DNA from: DASQYE01 sp036389675
Lineage (GTDB): Bacteria; Acidobacteriota; Blastocatellia; Pyrinomonadales; Pyrinomonadaceae
Reading direction: 5' to 3'
NCBI GenBank assembly: GCA_036389675.1
Contig: DASVWI010000018.1
Coordinates: 62,001-126,000, forward strand
DNA length: 64,000 nucleotides
This document shows, piece after piece, positions 43,765 to 50,919 of this stretch. The notes beneath the pieces are model-generated. The model did no database searches, was not told where the DNA came from, and worked only from the letters and a program-made list of their open reading frames with translations. How positions within the stretch are numbered: the stretch's first letter is position 1; every line of letters begins with the position of its first letter. The translations under genes were made by a program, and so were the position numbers.

Positions 43765-44136
43765 ATGGCTGAAGTAGTTTGGATATTACCATTTCCTTCA
43801 TCTGGCTTATCGAGTGTTAACTTTCAGAAACTCGCAGGCCGAAGTTGTTCTTTGTCCTGCCAGCATGACGATTATGGCATTGTTCCGATAATCTTCGATG
43901 GTGTCGAGGCATTTAAATGTACATATCATCTTGCATGTACGGTTGAGATGATTGAAACCTATGACAAGTTGACGGATTTAGGCGTGACACCTTGGCTTAG
44001 TTCTACCCAACAACGGTTGTCCGAGAGTGACGGTGAATGGCGGTCTCTACATCATCTCATGATTTATCTCGATGATGGCCCATGTTATGAATTTATCTGT
44101 CGAGGCTTTAGGGTTGAAAATGAAGGCGCGACCTAA
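43765..44136 (+). CDS. Integron cassette 1 protein (unknown)
   Basis: The 123-aa protein is rich in aromatic and Cys residues, with a beta-type pattern ('SVNFQKLAGRSCSLSCQHDDYGIVPIIFDGVEAFKCTYHLACTVEMIETYDKLTDLG'). Its stop codon (44134-44136) lies inside the attC R'' box, a hallmark of gene cassettes. No family is recognised. Codon use and base composition differ from the neighbouring phage genes. Confidence 0.7.
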   Translation: MAEVVWILPFPSSGLSSVNFQKLAGRSCSLSCQHDDYGIVPIIFDGVEAFKCTYHLACTVEMIETYDKLTDLGVTPWLSSTQQRLSESDGEWRSLHHLMIYLDDGPCYEFICRGFRVENEGAT

Positions 44137-44232
44137 CAACTCATTCAACCGGAGCGCGAATAGCATTGCTTTCATCCGCGAGACTCCGTTGTTATCGCGA
44201 TTCGCCGCGCCCGGTTAATTCGAGCGTTAGGC
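44131..44232 (+). repeat. attC site 1 (integron recombination site), complete
   Basis: R'' ACCTAAC (44131-44137) fits RYYYAAC and R' GTTAGGC (44226-44232) fits GTTRRRY. Between them, the left part AACTCATTCAACCGG and the right part CCGGTTAATTCGAG are imperfect inverted complements with the extra bases typical of attC. The total is 102 bp, within the known attC range of about 57-141 bp. Confidence 0.92.
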
Positions 44233-44279
44233 GCTGGAAGTCAAGGGTAGCGTTCAAACATAGGAGGCTTTTATAAAAA

Positions 44280-44834
44280 ATGAAAGAGAAGAACAGAACT
44301 AGAGATATATATACACGTAATAATGAGATAGGTGCTAAAGTTGAAGGGCTTACTACAGAACATGATAAAATCTGTACAACAACTTCACATGGCTTAGATG
44401 CGGAACAGAGAGGACGAGTGTGGGAGCACGGATTGCATGAAGACAAACTTTTTCATGATCGGTTGAATTTCTTTTCATTTCTAGAATCGGCACTTCTCGG
44501 TATATTTGGTGTCTTGTACAGTAAGCAGCCGCCCGCACCAAAGAGTTTCTTAATTTCACTAGCCGCGTTAGGTATCACATCAACATTGCTCTGGCTATTT
44601 ATCCAGCTTCGCCATTGGTCTTACCTAAATCATTTAGTAGGAAAAAACAAAGAGATTTTACCTGAATTTGAGAAAACTGTAGATGACTTTTCAAAAAATA
44701 AGAGGTGGCGCAGATTTTCAGTTACCCGCCTAATGGCACTGTTTATCCCTATCCTCTTCATAATTGTTTGGCTAGTAACTCTTATCTCTATGAGTAAAAG
44801 CGCCGAACAACTCATTCAACCTGACCGCCCTTAG
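44280..44834 (+). CDS. Integron cassette 2 protein, small membrane protein (RipA/SLATT-like)
   Basis: The 184-aa protein has a soluble helical N-terminus. Two or three transmembrane segments follow, at about residues 62-80 ('NFFSFLESALLGIFGVLYS'), 85-110 and 152-175 ('LMALFIPILFIIVWLVTLIS'). This topology resembles RipA- or SLATT-type small membrane proteins, several of which are known in cassettes or defence systems. An AGGAGG Shine-Dalgarno precedes ATG 44280. The last residues, 'AEQLIQPDRP', are encoded by the attC2 left half. Confidence 0.75.
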   Translation: MKEKNRTRDIYTRNNEIGAKVEGLTTEHDKICTTTSHGLDAEQRGRVWEHGLHEDKLFHDRLNFFSFLESALLGIFGVLYSKQPPAPKSFLISLAALGITSTLLWLFIQLRHWSYLNHLVGKNKEILPEFEKTVDDFSKNKRWRRFSVTRLMALFIPILFIIVWLVTLISMSKSAEQLIQPDRP

Positions 44835-44912
44835 CTTGCCTCTCATCAACGCTTGTTGGTGCATCGCAGGCTGTCGCTCGCGGCGGGCGGCGGGTTAATT
44901 CGGGCGTTGGGC
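44802..44912 (+). repeat. attC site 2, complete
   Basis: R'' GCCGAAC (44802-44808, one base off RYYYAAC) and R' GTTGGGC (44906-44912) enclose AACTCATTCAACCTGACCGCC and GGCGGCGGGTTAATTCGGGC, which pair as in attC1. The total is 111 bp. A short internal imperfect hairpin lies at the centre. Confidence 0.9.
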
Positions 44913-44952
44913 GGCTATCGGATATTCTCATAAGGGATATAAAGAGGGCGCG

Positions 44953-45282
44953 ATGCTCAAAGCACGCAAGAGACTCTACAAGGTCGAATTCGGAAGTGAG
45001 GTGGGGGCGTACCTCGTCACCGACGGGTCGAAGTTCTTATTCTACAACCGTGACGGAGTTTTCGTAGCCACTCCCCCGCTGATGTGGCGCTTGGGTGAAA
45101 TGCTCGGCATGGTGGAGACGGCGGATGATTTTGAGATGCTGACGGGCCAACGCCCTGAACGCTTCCTCGAAGACTGCCGCGTCTGTGGGCAGCCTGCTTT
45201 GCTTCTCATGAATTATGACGATGGGGTTTGCGTCGACTGTTGCCCGAAGGAGAGCGGCAGGGAAATGGAGCATGTCAACTGA
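44953..45282 (+). CDS. Integron cassette 3 protein, Cys-rich
   Basis: The 109-aa protein has an N-terminal beta region ('LYKVEFGSEVGAYLVTDGSKFLFYNRDGVF') and a C-terminal zinc-ribbon-like group 'CRVCGQPALLLMNYDDGVCVDCC' with two CxxC pairs. ATG 44953 is preceded by AGAGGG. The cassette's own attC is the truncated one at 45365. No known family is recognised. Confidence 0.7.
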   Translation: MLKARKRLYKVEFGSEVGAYLVTDGSKFLFYNRDGVFVATPPLMWRLGEMLGMVETADDFEMLTGQRPERFLEDCRVCGQPALLLMNYDDGVCVDCCPKESGREMEHVN

Positions 45283-45364
45283 CTATTAGAGGAAGACACA
45301 AGTGAAGTCGCCGTTGGGGATTTCGCAGATTCATACTGAAAGTGGCTCATTACTGCCGCGCGCC

Positions 45365-45402
45365 GCCCAACAACTCATTGAACCGGAGCGCGAATAGCAT
45401 GT
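45365..45402 (+). repeat. attC site 3, truncated
   Basis: A perfect R'' box GCCCAAC (45365-45371) is followed by AACTCATTGAACCGGAGCGC and GAATAGCATG, which matches attC1 at 29 of 30 positions. The similarity then stops, and no right half (GTTRRRY with complementary L' box) follows before the VRR-NUC gene. The array is therefore cut off at its 3' end. Confidence 0.85.
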
Positions 45403-45426
45403 CCTTCATTATCATCCCTGTGCACC

Positions 45427-45759
45427 TCATTCGATTGATCCTATAGCTTTGATAACATCGTCCACACTCTCAGCAACGATCACGATCCCGCCATTACGTC
45501 TGATTTCAACATGCTTTTCGAGTTGTTCCAGGCTCGGCTCTTCACCTGGCTTTTTGACTTCGATGGCAATGAAACGTCCCCGATAACAGGCTAAGCGATC
45601 GGGCGTTCCCGCTGGCGCAAGATGGATCCAGCTACCGCTTGGCCCGCGCACCTTGCCCGAGTTGACGCGTACGTTGTAGATGCGGCGCGCGTCCAGATAC
45701 TCCCGGATCGCGCTGCTGATCCCTGCCTCCACCCGTTGGTTATTTCGTCGTGATGCCAT
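45427..45759 (-). CDS. VRR-NUC domain nuclease
   Basis: The 110-aa protein has the VRR-NUC (PD-(D/E)xK) core: 'RIYNVRVNSGKVRGPSGSWIHLAPAGTPDRLACYRGRFIAIEVKKPGEEPSLEQLEKHVEIRRNGGIVIVAES'. It shows the PD motif (TPDRL) and E-x-K (IEVKK). Phage members act on branched or replication intermediates. It is at the 3' end of the early leftward operon. Confidence 0.88.
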   Translation of the reverse strand: MASRRNNQRVEAGISSAIREYLDARRIYNVRVNSGKVRGPSGSWIHLAPAGTPDRLACYRGRFIAIEVKKPGEEPSLEQLEKHVEIRRNGGIVIVAESVDDVIKAIGSIE

Positions 45760-45774
45760 GAGTTGAGAGGTCTA

Positions 45775-45996
45775 TCAGGCGCTTATCGAGGTCCGCACCG
45801 AATCAAGCTGCTCGAGGTGCTTTTTTACTTTCTCGACGAAAGCAAGCGTCCGCGGGGCGAAGGGTTGGATAGTGCTGCCGCGCTGCTCGCTGGCGGCTTT
45901 GGCCTCTTCGATATATTTGACCAGATCACGGACATCACACTCGATTTCTAGGAGCTCTGAGAGTTCCTTTTCGATCAGTCGTTTTTTATGAGGCAT
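45775..45996 (-). CDS. Small helical protein
   Basis: The 73-aa charged protein is almost fully helical ('LSELLEIECDVRDLVKYIEEAKAASEQ'), probably a coiled-coil. It lies 15 bp upstream of the VRR-NUC gene in the early operon. Function is unknown. Confidence 0.6.
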   Translation of the reverse strand: MPHKKRLIEKELSELLEIECDVRDLVKYIEEAKAASEQRGSTIQPFAPRTLAFVEKVKKHLEQLDSVRTSISA

Positions 45997-46155
45997 ATGA
46001 GCCCTCCTACCTCAGATTAGGAAACGTAAGTTGACATGGGAGAGAGCATTGCTGAACTGCATATTATGGCCTGCGGCGCAGCGCCTCGCGCCGACGAGCA
46101 CGAAGAGCGCGGTGCTTGTGCCACCAATTCTTAAATGACTGAAGAAGGGCTGTAA

Positions 46156-46446
46156 TCATGCTTGTGGGTTGATCACCTGTGGCACTGTTGTTGGCAGCTC
46201 CTCCAACGGTTGGGGGTCAACAAGCCATTGCACACCCTTGGGGGTCAACCTTATCCAGACCCGGCCCGCCTCCACGGTGTTATCAATCTCTACGAACTGA
46301 AAACAGGAAGCTAAGCCGAGCATGTAGATTTCGGTAATTGAAAATCCGTCAAATGGCATCACCTTGCCGACCCGCCACTGCAAACGAGTGAGCGTGCGCG
46401 TGAAGATATCTATAAAATTATCTCTGCCGATCAACTCATCAGGCAT
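46156..46446 (-). CDS. Small winged-helix-like early protein
   Basis: The 96-aa protein has 'FSITEIYMLGLASCFQFVEIDNTVEAGRVWIRLTPKGVQWL', which reads as a winged-helix fold. It follows the recombinase gene by 16 bp in the same direction. Function is unknown. Confidence 0.6.
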   Translation of the reverse strand: MPDELIGRDNFIDIFTRTLTRLQWRVGKVMPFDGFSITEIYMLGLASCFQFVEIDNTVEAGRVWIRLTPKGVQWLVDPQPLEELPTTVPQVINPQA

Positions 46447-46462
46447 AAGAAAATCCTCCCCC

Positions 46463-47551
46463 TCAAAATTTTGCTCTAAGCTGCGCCTTCCATCCGCCGC
46501 TCCGACGGCGGCCCCTTTTGCGCCTCTTCGATTTGCCGGAGGGTGTGCGAAAAGGCACGCTCATCTTTTCCGCTGCTCGACGACGGATGCGCTCACCACT
46601 GCGGATATAACCCTGCGTAGTTCTGACGTCCACGTGGCCGAGGTATTCACGGACGAGTTCGATGTCGCCGGTCTTCTCGTGCAGGTGGGTGGCAGCGCTG
46701 CGTCGAAGATCATGCGCAGAGAAGTGAGAGACTCCGGCTTCGTGGCCGCGACGCACGAGGGCCTTGTTGATGGTCGTCCTGCCGAGTGGCCGTAAGAGGA
46801 CGGCACCCTGATTCGTGACGGGGCATAGAAGTGGCCCCTGCTCTTGCCCTCGCCGGCGGAGCCACTGGTTGAGACAGCGGCGCGCTCCTCCGTCGAGGAA
46901 GTGAACGGTGCGGTCGCGGTCGCCCTTACCGTGAACGCGCAGCTCGTGTCGGCGTGCGTCCCAGCTCGTGAGTTCAAGCCTTACGGCTTCCGAGAGACGC
47001 AGGCCTCCGGCATAGAGCAGGGTCAGAAGCGCCGCGTCGCGCGCTCCGGCGGCGGTCTCACAGGCAAGGTCGCAGACCTGGAAGAGAGACGAGATCTCAG
47101 AGGCCGAGAGTGTGCGGCCTGCACGCGCGCGGTGATCGCCGCGCACACCCGAGACGTCCCGGATCTTCTCCAGTTCCTGGACCGACAGCTGCTCGAGGCG
47201 CCAGGCCCTCAAGGCCACGCCTTTCAATGCCGAGAGAGTAGAGTTGATGGTGGCCGGAGCATAGCCCTCAAGCCTGAGGCGACCTCTCACGTGCTCGACG
47301 TCCGTGGAGCGCAGAGCTCTCCAGTCGAAGTCGGCCAGACCCGCCTGCCGGTTATCCGTGAGCAGGCGCACAGCCTTCACCAGTTTGACACGCTGCCCGC
47401 GCGCGCCGCCCCTGGTGAGCGAGCCTAGATAGAGCTTGACGGGAGCAAGGGGATCCTCCCTGTGAAGCCGCCCGGGCCCGGAATAAGCCAGGTGCAGCGC
47501 GGCCATGGGCGAGCCGGATTCGAGCTTCAGAGTCGTGAATTTACCACTCAT
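46463..47551 (-). CDS. Second tyrosine recombinase (XerC/D-like)
   Basis: The 362-aa protein has an N-terminal SAM-like core-binding domain (about 35-130) and a catalytic domain with R185 ('GGLRLSEAV'), H280-x-x-R283 ('HDLRRSAATHL'), H306 ('LGHVDVRTT') and Y315. It lacks the extra segment characteristic of integron IntI proteins. It is encoded in the early operon 1.1 kb from the cassette array. It could resolve replicative dimers or act on another site; the att-adjacent integrase is separate. Confidence 0.88.
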   Translation of the reverse strand: MSGKFTTLKLESGSPMAALHLAYSGPGRLHREDPLAPVKLYLGSLTRGGARGQRVKLVKAVRLLTDNRQAGLADFDWRALRSTDVEHVRGRLRLEGYAPATINSTLSALKGVALRAWRLEQLSVQELEKIRDVSGVRGDHRARAGRTLSASEISSLFQVCDLACETAAGARDAALLTLLYAGGLRLSEAVRLELTSWDARRHELRVHGKGDRDRTVHFLDGGARRCLNQWLRRRGQEQGPLLCPVTNQGAVLLRPLGRTTINKALVRRGHEAGVSHFSAHDLRRSAATHLHEKTGDIELVREYLGHVDVRTTQGYIRSGERIRRRAAEKMSVPFRTPSGKSKRRKRGRRRSGGWKAQLRAKF

Positions 47552-47748
47552 ATTTTAGCTCCGAATTTTTGCAGCACGCGGACCCCGATTTCCGCCCCAT
47601 CTAGCGAGTGACAGGTGACATGTGAAAACAAGTTTTCGGCCAATAAAATCTGCCTTTCGCGCCGGGAGGGGGCCGCCTGCCCCCGCTTTTTCCATCTGGG
47701 TGATGAGAATATGTTTTTTCAACACCCAAAACGGGCCGCCGGAGCCCC

Positions 47749-48639
47749 CTAAATCGCCGCTTCGGAGGCGGTCACGAACTTCGCGATCAGCCGCTCCCTC
47801 ACTTCCTCGTCCAGCGGCATCTCGTCAATGATCGCCTGCGCTCCCCGCGAGTCGTGGGACAGCATCGAGCGGATACGATTGAGCGCTTCGCCGTAGAACA
47901 GATTCTTGCTCTCGGGCTCGGCCCGTGCTTTGGCGATCTGCTCCGGGGTGCGACTCAAAAACTGCTCGATCAACTCGTCGGCTGTCCCGTCGCGGTAACG
48001 CGCATAGGCGACGGCATCCGGATCGGAGAGGCGCGAGCCCGGTTGCGCGGCACGATGGCTCGCCCAATGCTGGCAATCCCTGAGCGTGAAGCGAGAACAC
48101 ACACCCACTCCTGGCAACCGGGGCTGCGGCTCCGTCAGAGGAGACTCTTCGGGTGGACGTGTGGGTGGGGGTTCAGTGGCGGTTCCTACTGGCGGTTCAT
48201 CCTTATATGCGCGACCACCGGAGTTCACTACCCGTGGTGAACTCATCAGTTCACTACGTGGTGAACTTATTACTTCACTACCGTGGTGAACTGAGTTCAC
48301 CACGGGTAGTGAACTCAGTTCACTACCCCCCTCGTGGCTATGCTCGCAATCGATCTCGTGAAAGTGATAGACATTGGTGTCGAAATCACCTTCGTCGCTC
48401 AGGCGTTTGCTGACGCATAAGACCCCCTTCTGCCTGACACGCCCCAGCAGTGTGCGCACGTGACGGGTCGTCATCAGCGTGTCTTTCGCCAGGGTGGCCG
48501 CCGAAGGCCACGCGCCCCTTTTCTCTTCGTTATGGTAATCGGCCAGGATCAACAGCAGCAGCTTCTCGCTGCGCGTGAAGGGCGCGCCGTCGGGCGCCGT
48601 CTTCAAGGGCTTCACGTATGCGGTCGCTTTCCAGCTCAT
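47749..48639 (-). CDS. Replication initiator-like protein with helix-turn-helix domain
   Basis: The 296-aa protein has an N-terminal winged-helix region ('FTRSEKLLLLILADYHNEEKRGAWPSAATLAKDTLMTTRHVRTLLGRVRQKGVLCVSKRL'), as in phage replication proteins of the O / DnaD type. A low-complexity linker (about 105-160) coincides with DNA repeats at 48221-48330. The C-terminal domain has 'FTLRDCQHWASHRAAQPGSRLSDPDAVAYARYRDGTADELIEQFL'. Embedding the origin in the initiator gene is the arrangement of lambda O. Confidence 0.75.
   Translation of the reverse strand: MSWKATAYVKPLKTAPDGAPFTRSEKLLLLILADYHNEEKRGAWPSAATLAKDTLMTTRHVRTLLGRVRQKGVLCVSKRLSDEGDFDTNVYHFHEIDCEHSHEGGSELSSLPVVNSVHHGSEVISSPRSELMSSPRVVNSGGRAYKDEPPVGTATEPPPTRPPEESPLTEPQPRLPGVGVCSRFTLRDCQHWASHRAAQPGSRLSDPDAVAYARYRDGTADELIEQFLSRTPEQIAKARAEPESKNLFYGEALNRIRSMLSHDSRGAQAIIDEMPLDEEVRERLIAKFVTASEAAI
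48221..48330. repeat. Iteron-like palindromic repeats, candidate phage origin
   Basis: Four near-palindromes share a GTTCACTAC(N)GTGGTGAAC core at 48221-48244, 48248-48267, 48272-48292 and 48293-48316. A half-site follows at 48317-48328. The fourth is the exact reverse complement of the first. All lie within the rep gene. Confidence 0.82.
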
Positions 48640-48743
48640 AGAGCGGTTTCAGCTTCCTTTCCCGGGAGAAGAGCAAAGAGCGAGCAGCGCCCCGGCGCAG
48701 GCGGTGCTGCTCGCTCGAAAGTTTTGACCGATAGTTGCGATCT

Positions 48744-48908
48744 TCATTGATTCACGGCGCGCGCTCGCTCCCGCCAGAGGCGAAAGACATCCAGCATGGC
48801 CCACAGCAAAATGATGATGGGGTGGCGCAGGGGCGCGCCCGCTCGATCATCTTCGATCCGCATATAGCTCCACGACTGCCGCTGCAGTTCCTGCAAACTA
48901 TGATTCAC
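48744..48908 (-). CDS. Small phage membrane-associated protein, GTG start
   Basis: The 54-aa protein has a hydrophobic stretch 'HPIIILLWAMLDVFRLW' near its C-terminus. I choose GTG 48908, preceded by AAGGAGGT about 8 nt upstream, over longer ORF starts. The start overlaps the preceding gene by 11 nt. Confidence 0.5.
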   Translation of the reverse strand: MNHSLQELQRQSWSYMRIEDDRAGAPLRHPIIILLWAMLDVFRLWRERARAVNQ

Positions 48909-49203
48909 GATGAAGCACCTCCTTACTTCTCTTTCGCATCCTGCTCCGATCCAGCAATTTGAAAGCCCGTGTGCGAGGCGTCTGCGCCGCCTGTGCGCTG
49001 TCCTGTAGCCACTTATCCACATGGCCGCGAAACCAGCCGAGGGGCTTTCGGCGCGCGAGCGGAATCTCTTTCACTCCGCCCTTACGATCCTTGATCGTGC
49101 GCTCGGCAAGGCCGGTGCGCTCGTGGATGTATTCCCACCCGACGATGTCGTTGGGACGGTCAGCTTCAAGTGGAACCAGAACGAAAATCAGGTGAACGCT
49201 CAT
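48898..49203 (-). CDS. Excisionase/AlpA-like DNA-binding protein
   Basis: The 101-aa protein has 'PNDIVGWEYIHERTGLAERTIKDRKGGVKEIPLARRKPLGWFRGHVDKWLQD', which reads like the MerR-type winged HTH of excisionases and AlpA regulators. It lies in the early operon. It could assist integrase in excision or act in regulation. Confidence 0.65.
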   Translation of the reverse strand: MSVHLIFVLVPLEADRPNDIVGWEYIHERTGLAERTIKDRKGGVKEIPLARRKPLGWFRGHVDKWLQDSAQAAQTPRTRAFKLLDRSRMRKRSKEVLHRES

Positions 49204-49206
49204 GAC

Positions 49207-49764
49207 TCACCCCGCGGAAGATAGGGAGCGGGCAGGGACAGGCTGACCCTCATCGAACCTGTCTCGCTGCCCGCCTGGGAGGCCCGCAGTCGCCCCAAGA
49301 GAGCGGGCCTCAACCATCGCCAGAAGTCGGCGCTTGATCGCGATGTCCTCGACCAATTCTTTCCTGATCGCCTGTGGATCGCGGTCGAGGATGGCCTCAC
49401 GAATGGAGTCGGCGCCTTCGTCAACGGCGCGCGCCACGGTCGCCGTCCAGTCGTCGTGCTGGAGCAAATCGCGCTCACGTAGGGCCTGCACGCGGGCGCG
49501 AAAATCTTCATAGAGGAACTCGGCTCCGGCACGGTTCGCCAGCCAGAGGGCCTGGAACCAGCGCCAGAAGGCACTGTAGTAATCAACGCGTTGCCCGCGG
49601 ATAGGTGCCTCGCCCTGGCGGTAGACCAGGCGCACGGAGCAGCGGCGCATGCCGAGCCGGAGAAGAGCGAGGCGAATCTGTTTGGCGAAGCCGCCGATGG
49701 CGGTGAGATTGGCTTCGTAGGGTTGCACTTCATGAGTCTCTGACTCCTGCCCTAAAGGGTTCAA
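49207..49764 (-). CDS. Early phage protein, hypothetical
   Basis: The 185-aa helical protein includes 'YYSAFWRWFQALWLANRAGAEFLYEDFRARVQALRERDLLQHDDW'. An alternative frame (49200-49733) is low-complexity and unlikely. It is 3 bp upstream of the AlpA-like gene, so operonic. No family is recognised. Confidence 0.6.
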   Translation of the reverse strand: MNPLGQESETHEVQPYEANLTAIGGFAKQIRLALLRLGMRRCSVRLVYRQGEAPIRGQRVDYYSAFWRWFQALWLANRAGAEFLYEDFRARVQALRERDLLQHDDWTATVARAVDEGADSIREAILDRDPQAIRKELVEDIAIKRRLLAMVEARSLGATAGLPGGQRDRFDEGQPVPARSLSSAG

Positions 49765-49837
49765 AAACTGTGGGCCGGTGAACTGTCTGCGCGCATCCCC
49801 TCACGCTACAGTCCAGGGCTGTGCAAGATCATGCCCG

Positions 49838-50056
49838 TCACGCCGCGGCTGATTCGGTCGCTTCTTTGGGCGGATATACGTCAGCCATCGTCAGGCCCAG
49901 TGCCTTGAGCACAGCTTCGAGCTTGGACGGCATGACGATCTTGCCGTTGACGATTCGGGAGATTGTCGGGCGGGAGACATGGGCCATTTCGGCAAGCTGT
50001 TCGCCGTTGATGCCCTGCGTGACCATTGCGAGTTTGATGGGAAGTGGGTTATGCAC
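49838..50056 (-). CDS. Cro-like XRE-family regulator
   Basis: The 72-aa helix-turn-helix protein reads 'IKLAMVTQGINGEQLAEMAHVSRPTISRIVNGKIVMPSKLEAVLKALGLTMADV', a single HTH-XRE domain. It is in the leftward early operon, opposite the repressor, as Cro is in lambdoid phages. It probably binds the same operators to permit lytic growth. Confidence 0.8.
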   Translation of the reverse strand: MHNPLPIKLAMVTQGINGEQLAEMAHVSRPTISRIVNGKIVMPSKLEAVLKALGLTMADVYPPKEATESAAA

Positions 50057-50067
50057 TGGTAATTCTC

Positions 50068-50370
50068 CTAGCTTTCAGTTTTTAGCGTTCCTGATGATTT
50101 ATCAGATTGGGAACACCTCGATTGGTAGTCAGCCAGCATCTCGGCAAGCGTGTTGGCAATGTTCTGGGCGCTCTTTAAGTCGAGGCTTAGGCGTAGCTTT
50201 TCGCCGCCACGTATTGTGAGTGTCAGGCCGAGGCGCCCATAGATGTCCACCGGCAACGTTCCGCTCCACCACGCTCTGATAAAGGAAGCGGGCGTTAAAC
50301 CCAACGCATACCTGACTGGCTGTTCTTTGGCGGCTTGAACAGATGTCTTTGCTCCATGTTGCTCCGGCAT
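50068..50370 (-). CDS. First gene of the leftward early operon, hypothetical
   Basis: The 100-aa protein begins at ATG 50370 (GGGAAAGGGGGG just upstream); an upstream TTG in the same frame lies in the operator and is rejected. It has 'RYALGLTPASFIRAWWSGTLPVDIYGRLGLTLTIRGGEKLRLSLDLKSAQNIANTLAEMLADY', of mixed alpha/beta. Function is unknown. It is transcribed from the promoter controlled by the 50398-50419 operator. Confidence 0.6.
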   Translation of the reverse strand: MPEQHGAKTSVQAAKEQPVRYALGLTPASFIRAWWSGTLPVDIYGRLGLTLTIRGGEKLRLSLDLKSAQNIANTLAEMLADYQSRCSQSDKSSGTLKTES

Positions 50371-50397
50371 CTTGCCCCCCTTTCCCACTGGCATCTG

Positions 50398-50419
50398 GTT
50401 GCTACCAATAGGTAGCAAC
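50398..50419. promoter_or_regulatory. Palindromic operator between early operon and repressor
   Basis: GTTGCTACC (50398-50406), AATA, and GGTAGCAAC (50411-50419) form a 22-bp operator with perfect 9-bp arms. A related half-site ATTGGTAGCAC is at 50477-50487. The site sits between the divergent Cro-like operon and the repressor gene, so it is the expected target of both regulators. Confidence 0.78.
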
Positions 50420-50443
50420 TCTTATACGCTCGTCTTTTACGCT

Positions 50444-50905
50444 ATGTCAAGCATTATTTACAACGAGTCAATCCGCATTGGTAGCACTGAAAATGATAGA
50501 AATTTCGCTGTGGATAGGAAGCAGACAGAAGGGCTAGCGGACTATGTCCGGCGTGTGAGAAATGAAAAAGGATTCTCACTCTTGGATGTTCAACGCCATA
50601 GCCGCAACCAAATTGCCGGAAGCTATGTCTCTCGGATTGAGAATGGTATTGCTGATCCTGAAGGTGTCACCCCAAAGAAACTGCAAGCCCTTGCTAAAGG
50701 CTTACAGGTTTCAGAGGACGAAATATTTGCGGTGGCGCGTGGGTTATCACCAAATGGAGAGGAACCTGGCGAGTTGGAGCATGAAGTAGCAGTTATGTTT
50801 TACGGTTGGAAAGATGCCTCCGAGGAAGATAGAGCTGTGACTCTGGAGGCTCTGAAGATGATCGCCGAAAGCTTCCAGCGGCGGCGCAATAAAAAGAAGA
50901 AGTAG
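50444..50905 (+). CDS. XRE-family phage repressor (CI/ImmR-like)
   Basis: The start is ATG 50444 or GTG 50510; no strong Shine-Dalgarno is visible. The core HTH is 'LADYVRRVRNEKGFSLLDVQRHSRNQIAGSYVSRIENGIADPEGVTPKKLQALAKGLQVSEDEIFAVARGL'. It lacks a LexA-like self-cleavage domain, as in repressors that are inactivated by a partner protease. The ImmA-like gene begins 14 bp later, matching the ImmR/ImmA arrangement of mobile elements. Confidence 0.87.
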   Translation: MSSIIYNESIRIGSTENDRNFAVDRKQTEGLADYVRRVRNEKGFSLLDVQRHSRNQIAGSYVSRIENGIADPEGVTPKKLQALAKGLQVSEDEIFAVARGLSPNGEEPGELEHEVAVMFYGWKDASEEDRAVTLEALKMIAESFQRRRNKKKK

Positions 50906-50919
50906 ACTCCTCGCGTTTT

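Noticed and set aside
46463..47551. Integron integrase IntI
   Set aside because: Catalytic residues are of a tyrosine recombinase, but the IntI-specific extra segment is absent and its gene faces an operon, not attI.
48221..48330. CRISPR array
   Set aside because: Units are contiguous palindromes of 20-24 bp with almost no spacer and lie inside a coding gene.
49200..49733. Alternative 177-aa ORF in another frame
   Set aside because: Ser/Arg/Pro-rich and low-complexity; the overlapping frame 49207-49764 reads as a normal protein and fits the operon.
50372..50443. TTG start for the repressor
   Set aside because: It would place the operator palindrome inside the coding sequence and adds non-HTH residues.
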